A program made the position numbers and the translations under genes. This document shows, piece after piece, positions 19,411 through 28,398 of a stretch of 64,000 nucleotides of DNA. Source of the DNA: an uncultured Candidatus Peregrinibacteria bacterium. GTDB taxonomy: Bacteria; Patescibacteriota; Gracilibacteria; Peribacterales; Peribacteraceae. The stretch is taken from positions 1-64,000 of the forward strand of contig CAINVY010000010.1 of the NCBI GenBank assembly GCA_903854335.1, given 5' to 3'. A model generated the notes under the pieces. The model was not told where the DNA came from, ran no database searches, and saw nothing but the letters and a program-made list of their open reading frames with translations. How positions within the stretch are numbered: the first letter of the stretch is position 1; each line of letters begins with the position of its first letter.

Positions 19411-20625
19411 TCACTCGTACCGCAGCGCTTCGATGGGTCGCAGATCCGCGGCATTCTTCGCAGGGGCGATCCCGAAGACGAGGCCCGTTCCCACCGCCAT
19501 CCCGAGCGAGAGCAGGACCGCGCTCGGCTTGAGGACGAAGGGGAAATCCCCGAGGAAACGCGAACCGATCAGCGTGATAAACCACGCGAGGCCCGCCCCG
19601 AGGAGGAGGCCGATGAGCCCTCCAATGAGCGTGAGGGCGAGTGCTTCGAAGAGGAATTGGAGGAGGATATCTCTCTTGCGCGCTCCCACCGCCTTGCGAA
19701 GACCGATCTCTCGTGTGCGCTCCATCACGGAAACGAGCATGATATTCATGATCCCGATGCCGCCGACGACCAGCGAGATGCCCGCGATGAGCGAGAGGAA
19801 AAGCGTGAGGGAGAAAGACACCGTCTTGATGATGTCCGCCGCCTGCTGCGCGCTGCGCACTTCGAAATCATCCTTGGCGGCGTCGTTGGTGGGGTTTTGG
19901 ATGCTGTGCCGCTGCCGCAAAACCTGCGTGATATCGGCTTTCGTGAGCGCGACATCGCCCGTCGATTGAAGTGAAATAAGTGTCAGTGCCTTCTGCCCGG
20001 TCAATGCCTTCGCCCGAGTAAACGGCATCACGACGGCATCCTCGAATTCGCGCAGCACCGGAGAGCCGACTTCCTTGAGCACGCCGACGACGGTGAAACT
20101 CGCTCCCCCGATCGTCACACGCTTCCCGAGAGGATCGTCGTCCGCGAAGAGATCTTTCGCCGTCTGATGGGCGATGACGATGACGGAACTCGCCCCATGC
20201 TCGTCATTGGCGTCGAGGAGGCGACCGCTCTCGAGCTTCATCCCATAGTTTGTGAAAAGCTCCTTCTGCGCACCGATGAGATACGGGGAGGAGGATTCCG
20301 TCCTGTAGAGGATTTTCTGCGGGATGATGATCCCCGGTGTGATGCTCGTCACCGTCGCAAGTCGGCGGATCGCGAGATAGTCCTCGTAGGTGAGACTGTT
20401 CAAGTCCGCGCCCAAATCCCGCACACCCTTCGGCACGATGCCCATCGTCTGACCTCCGACCGAGCTGATTTGCGCCAAAATGAATCCTTGAAAGCTGGCT
20501 CCCAACGACTGCATCATCGTCACCGACGCAACCCCGATGATGATGCCGAGCATCGTGAGGAATGCTTGTGATTTGTTTGCGAGAACTCCGCGCATCGCCG
20601 CTCGTGATGTATCTCGGAGAAGCAA
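19411..20625 (-). CDS. MacB/FtsX-like ABC transporter permease
   Basis: AFLTMLGIIIGVASVTMM, VGGIGIMNIMLVSVMERTREIGLRKAVGARKRDILLQFLFEA. No adjacent ATPase gene. Confidence 0.9.
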   Translation of the reverse strand: MLLRDTSRAAMRGVLANKSQAFLTMLGIIIGVASVTMMQSLGASFQGFILAQISSVGGQTMGIVPKGVRDLGADLNSLTYEDYLAIRRLATVTSITPGIIIPQKILYRTESSSPYLIGAQKELFTNYGMKLESGRLLDANDEHGASSVIVIAHQTAKDLFADDDPLGKRVTIGGASFTVVGVLKEVGSPVLREFEDAVVMPFTRAKALTGQKALTLISLQSTGDVALTKADITQVLRQRHSIQNPTNDAAKDDFEVRSAQQAADIIKTVSFSLTLFLSLIAGISLVVGGIGIMNIMLVSVMERTREIGLRKAVGARKRDILLQFLFEALALTLIGGLIGLLLGAGLAWFITLIGSRFLGDFPFVLKPSAVLLSLGMAVGTGLVFGIAPAKNAADLRPIEALRYE

Positions 20626-20682
20626 GGTCTCACTATTATACAGTAAATGGATGTCCGTCTATCTCAAGCCTTCCTTTCTCAG

Positions 20683-20725
20683 GGTTCTTCTCTTTCTTTG
20701 CCAGGGCGACAAAGAAAAACAAAAA
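20683..20725. repeat. TTTCTTTG/CAAAGAAA hairpin repeat, copy 2
   Basis: TTCTTCTCTTTCTTTG-CCAGGG-CGACAAAGAAA; matches the reverse complement of 99-145. Confidence 0.6.
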
Positions 20726-20734
20726 AAAGTAAGT

Positions 20735-20877
20735 GTGTCACCCTGAGGGATTTCGCAAAGCGAAATCGTCACGAAGCCACGACGTTCGAGAACGCCGTGG
20801 CGAAGGGCGACACACGAATCGCAACGTGATGGTTCGTGACGCTCCGTGCGCGGAGCTCCTCACCATGACACGTTGCT
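20735..20877. repeat. Palindromic modular intergenic repeat, copy A
   Basis: GTGTCACCCTGAGGGATTTCGCAAAGCGAAATC...CACCATGACACGTTGCT; reverse complement near-identical to 44172-44291, apart from an extra 29-nt hairpin module. Confidence 0.92.
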
Positions 20878-21027
20878 GCGTGTTGCGCGCTCCGGCTTTG
20901 TCAGTGTGTGATGTTTTGTTCTGCGCCGAAGCGCAACAAACAACAAAATTCCATGGTTCCCACTGAATCTCCCTCTGCCAACTCTGCAGATTCCACAAAT
21001 TGTTACCGTTAGGAGGGTAAAGGGGGT

Positions 21028-21070
21028 GTGGGGGACCTAGGGAACCGAACAAGGTTCCCTGGTCCCCCAC
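21028..21070. repeat. Long perfect hairpin (18-bp stem, one bulge)
   Basis: GTGGGGGACC(T)AGGGAACC-GAACAA-GGTTCCCTGGTCCCCCAC; no T-tract on either side. Confidence 0.8.
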
Positions 21071-21125
21071 GAAAAATCCATGACGAAAAAGAGGGGCAGC
21101 TATCTATGTTGGAGTTCATTGCGCC

Positions 21126-21743
21126 ATGAGAAAGAAATATCGTGTTAGAATGCTGCGTCCTCCTATGCAATACACCTTCCAAGTCATCTCCGCCCTCGCT
21201 CTCCTCACCATCCTCGGTCAGGCGATCGCACTGGTTTTCCTCGCAAACCTGCTCTGGCAGGCAATGCGACGTGATCGTTCCACCTTCCTCACACGCCTCC
21301 TCTCGCGTCGCGGCCTCCTCTTCATGTTCGTCGTCGCGCTCGTTGCAACATGCGGAAGCCTCTTCTTCTCGGAAATCGCCGGGCTCCTCCCCTGCAAATT
21401 CTGCTGGTTCCAGCGCATCTTCATGTACCCGCAGACACTCCTCCTTCTCATCGCTCTGTGGCGCAAAGACAGAGGTATCGCTGTTTCCATTCTCGCACTC
21501 TCCCTGATCGGCATGGCATTTTCCGTCACACACTACAGCGAACAGGTTCAGGCGGTGTTGCACCCCGTTGCGATCGGGAATTCTCTCGTCGCCTGCGATC
21601 CCAGCGGCATCTCGTGCGCCGCAACGCAAATCTCATTCCTGTTCGGATACATCTCGATTCCGCTGATGGCCTTCACGGCATTCCTCCTCAACGCATTGAC
21701 ATCGCTTTCGTTACTACGACGCAATAAAGAGAATTGGGCATAG
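21126..21743 (+). CDS. DsbB/BdbC-family disulfide bond formation protein
   Basis: Multi-TM protein with LPCKFCWFQRIFMYPQT and a second Cys pair (VACDPSGISCA). Confidence 0.85.
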   Translation: MRKKYRVRMLRPPMQYTFQVISALALLTILGQAIALVFLANLLWQAMRRDRSTFLTRLLSRRGLLFMFVVALVATCGSLFFSEIAGLLPCKFCWFQRIFMYPQTLLLLIALWRKDRGIAVSILALSLIGMAFSVTHYSEQVQAVLHPVAIGNSLVACDPSGISCAATQISFLFGYISIPLMAFTAFLLNALTSLSLLRRNKENWA

Positions 21744-21772
21744 AAACCAAACAGTCCTATACTGGCGACACT

Positions 21773-24277
21773 ATGAAAAAATCCGTTGCCGCTGTTCTCC
21801 TGCTCGCCATTACGCTTTCCGGATGCTCGAGATTCTGGAATCCCACATCCCCCACCGGATCCGGAGCATCCTTTTCCATCCCAACCATCGCGTCTGGGGC
21901 GGATCTCACGGCGCACGCCGCCGTCTTCGGCAGTGAAACGCCTTACAGCGAACCGACCGTCGCCATCAATCCCGATCTCGCCAAGGACTTCTCCATCGCT
22001 GACGTGAAGAACATCGATGCCATCACGAAAGCCTACGGCATCACGCTCTCCCCGGATGATAAGAAACTTCTTGCCGAGCGGAAGTTCGTAATGAAGCGCC
22101 TTCCCGATACATCGATTCAACCGCTCCTCAGCGGAGACCGGGATCGAGAATTCCTCGGACTCTACAACGCCGTCTCCGGGGGAGACGAGAAATCCCGCAC
22201 GCAAGCCAATACCCTCTTCTGGAGTTCCGACATCTTTCTCCACTCCTACTCGCTGCTCGAGACGGAATTACTGAAGGAAATGGAGAACACGATGTTCGCC
22301 CCATCGATGAAAACGCTCTCGAAAGCCTTCTTCGAAGCCGCCTCTGCTCATCTTGCGCAGGCAACATCCGACGCTGATCGTGTGAAGTGGACAAAGGTGC
22401 GCAATTACTTCGCCGTTCCCTACGCGCTCCTCTCGACCTCCCTCCCGACATTGACCGACAAAGACTATCAGGGAGCCAATGGCAACAGTCTCGATCCCAC
22501 GACGGTTCAGGCGAACTTCCAGGAGAAGGATAAGAATGCCGACTCAGAGGATGCCGCAAAGGCATTCATCACCTCTCTGAAGCTTGATAAGGAGAGCGAA
22601 GGCCTCGTCCTCTCGGATCTCGCAACGGTGTACGCGGCAAGAGGCAAAGACACCCCCGCGATCTTCAAGCCGGAATACGATGCGTATACGGCAAAGATGC
22701 ACATCGATTTCGGTGTGGATTTCTCACAATTCACGCCCCGCAGCCACTACACGAGCTCGAGCCTGCGCCGACAGTACTTCCGCGCGATGAACTGGTACAT
22801 CCAGTTGCCATTCTTCGTCGAGAGCGATCCTCTCACCACGTACGCCTTTGCGATCAGCCAGCTCATGGCGGAACACCCGCAGGAGCAGAAGAGTTACGGA
22901 CTCCTGGAAGCCACGGTCAACTTCCTCGTCGGCACGAGTGATGATCTCATGCCGTCCGACTACCTCACGGCACTGGAGGAAACGAAAGGACAGAGCGATC
23001 AGGCGGCGGCGATCCGCGCAGCCCTCCTCAAGATGAAGAGCCCCCGCATCAAAAATCTCCCCGCCTCCTACCCGTCGATCGGCCAAGTGCAATCTGCGGA
23101 TGTCCTCGCCGCCACCAAGGGCATGCGCTTCTTCAGCGGAAAATTCATTCTCGACTCGTACTGGACGGGCTATCTGACACAGGGAGACGAAGCCCCTCGC
23201 CCCGGCTACGCGCAGAAGCTTCCGCCTATGGCCTCTTCTCTCGAAGTCCTCTCGCTTCTCGGATCCACATATGCCACACAGAAGATCCCGACGCTAGATT
23301 TCTACACGCCGGATAATGCCAAGGCCATCGATCAAGCCATGAGCGATCTGCGAAAGGAAACGGAGGCGATGACGGAGAATGACTGGCGTGAGAACGCGTA
23401 CACTACGGCGCTGTGGGTGGTTCGCGGCCTCTTCTCCTTCAGCCAAGATCACCGTTTTGAACTTCCATCATTCATGCAGAGTGATGCGTGGCCGGCGGAA
23501 GTCCTCGAATCGGGAGCGGGCTTCTGGACGGAGCTGCGTCACACCGTGCTCCTTTACGCCAAACAATCTTTCGCGGAACTCGGTGGCGGAGGACCATGCG
23601 ATACGCGCACAGTCCCCGAACCTGCGAAGGGCTACATCGAGCCGCAGCTCGTTGCGTACACGCGTCTGCGCTACCTCGCCGAGCGCACGCTCACCGGTCT
23701 CCAGGATCTCGGCTTCGCGCTACAGAATTTCGTACCTCTGAAAACGTACATTTCCACCATGGATACGGTCATCGGGTACACCCAGAAGGAACTCTCTGAC
23801 CAAGCGTTCTCGGAAAGCATCTCCAAACACAACGATTCCGACTGCATCTGGTATAACGTGGATCGCAGTGACTGGGAACCGCTGCGAAAAGAATTGGTGA
23901 ATGATCTGAAAGCTGCGCTGCCGATCCCCGTCGAGGGGCCGGTCCTCTCCGTGAAAGACAAACGTGCGGCCATCGTTGCTGATGTCCATACCGGCGGAGA
24001 CTCCGCTCACCCGACCCGTATTCTCTACGAAGGAACAGGCATCCCCTACGTGATTCTCGTCGCCGTGAAGGACACAAACGGACCGCGCCTCGCGATCGGC
24101 TTCACCTACTCACAATTCGAAACAACCGAACCGTACGGGGGACAGAGAAAAACGGACGAGCAATGGCAGCAGAATTTCTATAAGGGTACCGACGACAACG
24201 CCCCGTTCGATTACACCGCTCCCTCCGCATGGCCAAAGCTCAACAGTTGGTTTGGCACACTCTTCAACACACATTGA
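21773..24277 (+). CDS. DUF3160-domain lipoprotein
   Basis: Lipobox LAITLSGC; long DUF3160-like body (FLGLYNAVSGGDEKSRTQANTLFWSSDIFLHSYSLLETELLKEME). Confidence 0.75.
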   Translation: MKKSVAAVLLLAITLSGCSRFWNPTSPTGSGASFSIPTIASGADLTAHAAVFGSETPYSEPTVAINPDLAKDFSIADVKNIDAITKAYGITLSPDDKKLLAERKFVMKRLPDTSIQPLLSGDRDREFLGLYNAVSGGDEKSRTQANTLFWSSDIFLHSYSLLETELLKEMENTMFAPSMKTLSKAFFEAASAHLAQATSDADRVKWTKVRNYFAVPYALLSTSLPTLTDKDYQGANGNSLDPTTVQANFQEKDKNADSEDAAKAFITSLKLDKESEGLVLSDLATVYAARGKDTPAIFKPEYDAYTAKMHIDFGVDFSQFTPRSHYTSSSLRRQYFRAMNWYIQLPFFVESDPLTTYAFAISQLMAEHPQEQKSYGLLEATVNFLVGTSDDLMPSDYLTALEETKGQSDQAAAIRAALLKMKSPRIKNLPASYPSIGQVQSADVLAATKGMRFFSGKFILDSYWTGYLTQGDEAPRPGYAQKLPPMASSLEVLSLLGSTYATQKIPTLDFYTPDNAKAIDQAMSDLRKETEAMTENDWRENAYTTALWVVRGLFSFSQDHRFELPSFMQSDAWPAEVLESGAGFWTELRHTVLLYAKQSFAELGGGGPCDTRTVPEPAKGYIEPQLVAYTRLRYLAERTLTGLQDLGFALQNFVPLKTYISTMDTVIGYTQKELSDQAFSESISKHNDSDCIWYNVDRSDWEPLRKELVNDLKAALPIPVEGPVLSVKDKRAAIVADVHTGGDSAHPTRILYEGTGIPYVILVAVKDTNGPRLAIGFTYSQFETTEPYGGQRKTDEQWQQNFYKGTDDNAPFDYTAPSAWPKLNSWFGTLFNTH

Positions 24278-25890
24278 AGAGAATCCTCTTCCTCTTCGTC
24301 ACCTGCGCGCTTAGCTCCTGCAGAGGGGCAGGGCAAGCAGTGACCATCACGCTCCCGCTGGAAGGAGACGCGCTGCGCACAACGGAGCAGGGATTATTCG
24401 ATGCCACCAAGCTTCTGCCGCGAGGAACGACGCCGGCGATCCCCGTTCTCATCGTTCCCCACCACCTCACAGCAGCCGTGACGATCGCCGCGGGCCTCCA
24501 GGCGCTGATACCGAAGCATCCATCCTCGATCCTCCTCCTCTCCCCCGATCACTTCCACGCTTGCTCGTCGCTCCTCTGCACCGGGAATATCCGTTTTGAG
24601 ACGCCGTTTGGAACGACGAATCCGGATCCACGTACGCAGAGTCTCCTACGCTCCTCCCCGCTCGTGGGAGACAATCCCCATCTCTTCGAAAACGAGCACG
24701 GCATCACCGCACTCATCCCCTTCATTCAAAAGCTCTTACCCGAAACTCTCGTAACTCCGGTGGTGATAGCGCAACGTCCGGATTGGAAGGGGCAGGAAGC
24801 AAGCCTTCTGGAACTTCTCAAGAACACGACTGCCAGTGGAACAGCCTTCGTCGTGAGCAGTGATTTCTCGCACTACTTGCCCCTGCAACTTGCCGACGCC
24901 GCCGATGAGAAAACGGCGCTGGCGCTCTTCTCCGATGACACAAAGGCACTGGAGAATCTTGCAAATCCTTCACAGAGCGATTGTCCCACTTGCCTCTGGC
25001 TGGCAGCAAACATCGCATCCGTCGATGATGCCTTCAATCCCTCCGTGCTCCTCCATACAAATTCAGCCCGAATCCTGAAAGAAGAAAAAGTGCAATCAAC
25101 CACGAGCCATTTCGCCATCGCATTCTACCGCAACGCCGATCTCCCCTCGGAGGATGTGACATTCGGCGGTGATGTAACGCTCACACGATCGCCATCCGTA
25201 TCCGCTCTTGCCCCGCCTCAAAGCGCACGAAAATTCTGGTCAGGAAAAGGTGCAAGGGTAGCCAATCTGGAAGGCCCGCTGGCAGAGCAGTGTGCGTCCA
25301 ATACGAATCCATTCATTTTCTGCAATCCGCTTGCTCTCTGGATAAGCATCAAGAGCATTGCAACGATTTGGAACATCGAGAATAATCACAAACTCGATCA
25401 AGGCCAAGAAGGATTTAGAAATACAATCGAGTTACTTAAAAGAAGTGGATCAGAAGCCCTAAGCGACAAAGGTATAACTGTCGAAAACATCAGAATTTTT
25501 GCCCTCACGAATATCATAAACCCCGTGGCCGCTGCAAACAGTGCCGACCTGCAGGGACAGTATCGCCGCGTTCTCGAAGCGCTGCGTGCGGGGAGCGGCT
25601 CGGCACCCCAAGTCGTCTACGTGCACTCGGGAACGGAGTATGAAGCGCTTTCCTCCGCATCGCAGGAGAAATATCTGCGCAGTTTCGTGGACAGCGGCGC
25701 ACGAGCGGTCATCGCAGTTCACAGTCATGTGATCGGGGACATGGAAATGTATAGAGGCGCGCCCATCTTCCGAGGCGTGGGAAATTTCATCTTCGATCAA
25801 TACGATCAAACGGCGACAAAGACTGCGAAGCTCGTCCGCCTGAGCTTCACCGCGACCCAGACGTTCTTCCAGACGATGATCGGACACTGA
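24229..25890 (+). CDS. Memo/AmmeMemoRadiSam B-like domain fused to CapA/PgsA-like domain, lipoprotein
   Basis: Lipobox CALSSC; Memo half IPVLIVPHHLTAAVTIAAGLQAL...LLLSPDHFHA; CapA half VTFGGDVTLTRS, VANLEGPLAE, VVYVHSGTEYE, VIAVHSHVIGDMEMYRGAPIFRGVGNFIFDQ. Confidence 0.78.
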   Translation: MAKAQQLVWHTLQHTLKRILFLFVTCALSSCRGAGQAVTITLPLEGDALRTTEQGLFDATKLLPRGTTPAIPVLIVPHHLTAAVTIAAGLQALIPKHPSSILLLSPDHFHACSSLLCTGNIRFETPFGTTNPDPRTQSLLRSSPLVGDNPHLFENEHGITALIPFIQKLLPETLVTPVVIAQRPDWKGQEASLLELLKNTTASGTAFVVSSDFSHYLPLQLADAADEKTALALFSDDTKALENLANPSQSDCPTCLWLAANIASVDDAFNPSVLLHTNSARILKEEKVQSTTSHFAIAFYRNADLPSEDVTFGGDVTLTRSPSVSALAPPQSARKFWSGKGARVANLEGPLAEQCASNTNPFIFCNPLALWISIKSIATIWNIENNHKLDQGQEGFRNTIELLKRSGSEALSDKGITVENIRIFALTNIINPVAAANSADLQGQYRRVLEALRAGSGSAPQVVYVHSGTEYEALSSASQEKYLRSFVDSGARAVIAVHSHVIGDMEMYRGAPIFRGVGNFIFDQYDQTATKTAKLVRLSFTATQTFFQTMIGH

Positions 25891-26152
25891 GAACGCGCTT
25901 CTTCGTCCTTTTACGACCCACCAACTCCTCCTTCTGCACCTTTCGCCAGGTCTTCACCTGCGCTTCTCTTCGCAATGCCTCGGGATACGTCCTGAACTCC
26001 TCGCTGTATACGATCTTAACCGGCCCGCGAGAGCGTGTGTACTTCGCCCCCGTGCCATCATTATGCTTTTTCTCACGCGCGCTGAGGTCTTTGCAAGACC
26101 CCGCATAGAGAGAGCCGTCGCTGCATCGTGCAAAGTAGAAGTAGAAAGGCAT
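25847..26152 (-). CDS. GIY-YIG nuclease domain protein
   Basis: FYFYFARCSDGSLYAGSCKDLSAREKKHNDGTGAKYTRSRGPVKIVYSEEF. Confidence 0.88.
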   Translation of the reverse strand: MPFYFYFARCSDGSLYAGSCKDLSAREKKHNDGTGAKYTRSRGPVKIVYSEEFRTYPEALRREAQVKTWRKVQKEELVGRKRTKKRVLSVRSSSGRTSGSR

Positions 26153-26192
26153 GCTCCTATCATTGTACGCCACGCAAAGAAATCACTGATCC

Positions 26193-26756
26193 TCAGATTA
26201 ATTTTCGTTTCACTTCCTCCACCAACTCCGGAAAATCCAGATCGAAGAAGTGTCCTCTGTTCGTGTATTCGTGATATTCCGTATGCAATGCTTCGCTGAC
26301 ATGCCTCGGCTCTTCAGTCGGAAAGTAAGGATCATCGACGGATGCGAACTGCACGATCCACTGCTGATGCTCCCGGATCGCGCGCCAATCCCAGGGCTTA
26401 TCGAAATACCCACTCATCTTCTCGTATCGGTCTCCCGTGTCCGTGTAGTACGCACCGACCAGCACCGAACCGAGAATATGATTGTGTTCGGCATAGCGCA
26501 TCGCGGCAATCGCGCCGGAACTGTGTCCGATCAAAATGGAATGCTCATCGGCTCCGCACACATCCTTCAGGAACGGTAACCAGATGCTCATCCGAGCGAC
26601 CTTCGGATCCGGGAAGTCCTTCGCGATGACACGCAACCCCATCGCCTCGAATGCGCTCTTGGCGGACGGAAACCAGTAGTCATGCGCCGCGCCTCCGTCA
26701 CCGTCGCCGCTGTTGTTGCCGTGGAGGAAGATGATGTTCACCTTTTGCGTGTCCAT
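26193..26756 (-). CDS. Alpha/beta hydrolase (RBBP9/YdeN-like serine hydrolase)
   Basis: VNIIFLHGNNSG, SILIGHSSGAIAAMRYAE nucleophile elbow, TNRGHFF. Confidence 0.8.
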   Translation of the reverse strand: MDTQKVNIIFLHGNNSGDGDGGAAHDYWFPSAKSAFEAMGLRVIAKDFPDPKVARMSIWLPFLKDVCGADEHSILIGHSSGAIAAMRYAEHNHILGSVLVGAYYTDTGDRYEKMSGYFDKPWDWRAIREHQQWIVQFASVDDPYFPTEEPRHVSEALHTEYHEYTNRGHFFDLDFPELVEEVKRKLI

Positions 26757-26900
26757 GATCGGATCATAGGGAAGGAACGCCTCATTTCCCAGATATGAGC
26801 TCTTTCTGTTTCTTTTGACTATTGATTGTACAAATGGCGAAAGAGAGTATCCTCGAGACCTTACGCGTGTGCGTTTTTTCATTTTTTTTCTCTCCCTTAC

Positions 26901-27098
26901 ATGCCTACAGGCACTATTAAGAAGAAAACAGACAAGGGTTTTGGTTTTATCACCGTCGAAGGTTCGCCGGACGTCTTCTTCCACTCGAGCGCGTGCCAGG
27001 AAGTGACTTTCGATCAGCTGCAGGAAGGACAGGCTGTGCAGTTTGAAATGGGTCAGGGACCGAAGGGCCCCAAAGCGGAAAACGTGAGACCCGCATGA
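26901..27098 (+). CDS. Cold-shock protein
   Basis: [62 protein letters not shown]. Confidence 0.95.
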   Translation: MPTGTIKKKTDKGFGFITVEGSPDVFFHSSACQEVTFDQLQEGQAVQFEMGQGPKGPKAENVRPA

Positions 27099-27104
27099 TG
27101 TTCA

Positions 27105-28376
27105 ATGGATAATTCCCTTTCGCCATCAGGACACACGTTCCAGGACCTCGGAGTAGATGAGGTCCTCTTACGTGTGCTCCTGGCTCGAGGGATTTCGGTT
27201 CCGACTCCCATTCAACGTCAGGCGATCCCCATCGCCCTCGAAGGCAAAGACGTCGTGGGCATTGCGCAGACCGGCACTGGCAAAACTCTGGCCTTCGGGA
27301 TTCCCCTTCTCCAGAAACTTTCCAAGGGTGGAAGAGCGCTCATCGTCCTCCCGACGAGAGAGCTCGCCACACAGGTGGAAGAAGCCCTCCTCCCTCTCGC
27401 TCAGGTCCTGAATATCCGCACCGCCGTCTTCATCGGAGGCGCCTCGATGTACAAACAGCGCGAGATGCTCAGGAGAAACCCTCGCATTCTCATCGCGACT
27501 CCGGGGCGTCTCAACGATCACCTCGAACAGGGAACCGTGACGCTCAAAGAAGTCGTCGTTCTCGTGCTCGACGAGGCGGATCGCATGCTCGACATGGGCT
27601 TCAAGCCACAGATCGAGCGCATCCTGCGTCACGTGCCGCGCGAGCGTCAGACGATGCTCTTCTCGGCCACCATGCCGCAGCAGATCCTTCAACTCGCGAA
27701 TCATCACATGCGATCTCCTCTTCGCATAGAAGTGGCTCCCACGGGCACGACCGCCGCCAAAGTGGAGCAGGAACTCGTCATCGTGAGGCGCGAGGAGAAG
27801 ATGCCGCTCCTCACCACGATCCTCACCGAAAACCAGGGATCCGTCCTCATCTTCTCACGCACGAAGTACGGAGCGAAGAAGATCACGCGCTCCGTGCAGG
27901 ACATGGGACACCGCGCCGCAGAGATTCACTCCAACCGCTCGCTCGCCCAGCGCAGAGAAGCCCTCGAAGGCTTCAAATCGGGAAGATACAGGGTCCTTGT
28001 GGCCACGGACATCGCCTCACGAGGCATCGACGTCTCGAACATCGCCATCGTCATCAACTACGATCTCCCCGACGATCCAGCTGATTACGTCCATCGCATC
28101 GGTCGCACCGCGCGCGCGGGGAAGGAAGGCCGCGCCATCTCCTTTGCCACGCCGGAACAAATGGGGAACATCCGCGACATCGAGCGTCTCATCCGCTCCC
28201 CCATTCGTCGCCGCACCTCTCCGCGACCGCTCACGAATCCCACGCTCCCAATCCATCGTCAGGAAACCCCCAATCATTCCACGCCACCTTCGACTCCCGC
28301 TCATCATCCGGACAATCGAAGGCAATTCCGGCGTTCGTACGGAGGAAGGGGACGACGAAGCGGCGGAGGAAGATAG
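27105..28376 (+). CDS. DEAD-box RNA helicase (RhlE-like)
   Basis: FQDLGVDEVLLRVLLARGISVPTPIQRQAIP, AQTGTGKTLAF, VLDEADRMLDMGF, SATMP, HRIGRTARAG. Confidence 0.95.
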   Translation: MDNSLSPSGHTFQDLGVDEVLLRVLLARGISVPTPIQRQAIPIALEGKDVVGIAQTGTGKTLAFGIPLLQKLSKGGRALIVLPTRELATQVEEALLPLAQVLNIRTAVFIGGASMYKQREMLRRNPRILIATPGRLNDHLEQGTVTLKEVVVLVLDEADRMLDMGFKPQIERILRHVPRERQTMLFSATMPQQILQLANHHMRSPLRIEVAPTGTTAAKVEQELVIVRREEKMPLLTTILTENQGSVLIFSRTKYGAKKITRSVQDMGHRAAEIHSNRSLAQRREALEGFKSGRYRVLVATDIASRGIDVSNIAIVINYDLPDDPADYVHRIGRTARAGKEGRAISFATPEQMGNIRDIERLIRSPIRRRTSPRPLTNPTLPIHRQETPNHSTPPSTPAHHPDNRRQFRRSYGGRGRRSGGGR

Positions 28377-28398
28377 CCCACAGGTCATTGTTCGAACT

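Noticed and set aside
20738-21070. 110-aa minus ORF in the repeat-rich intergenic region
   Set aside because: Composed almost entirely of palindromic repeat sequence; not supported as a gene.
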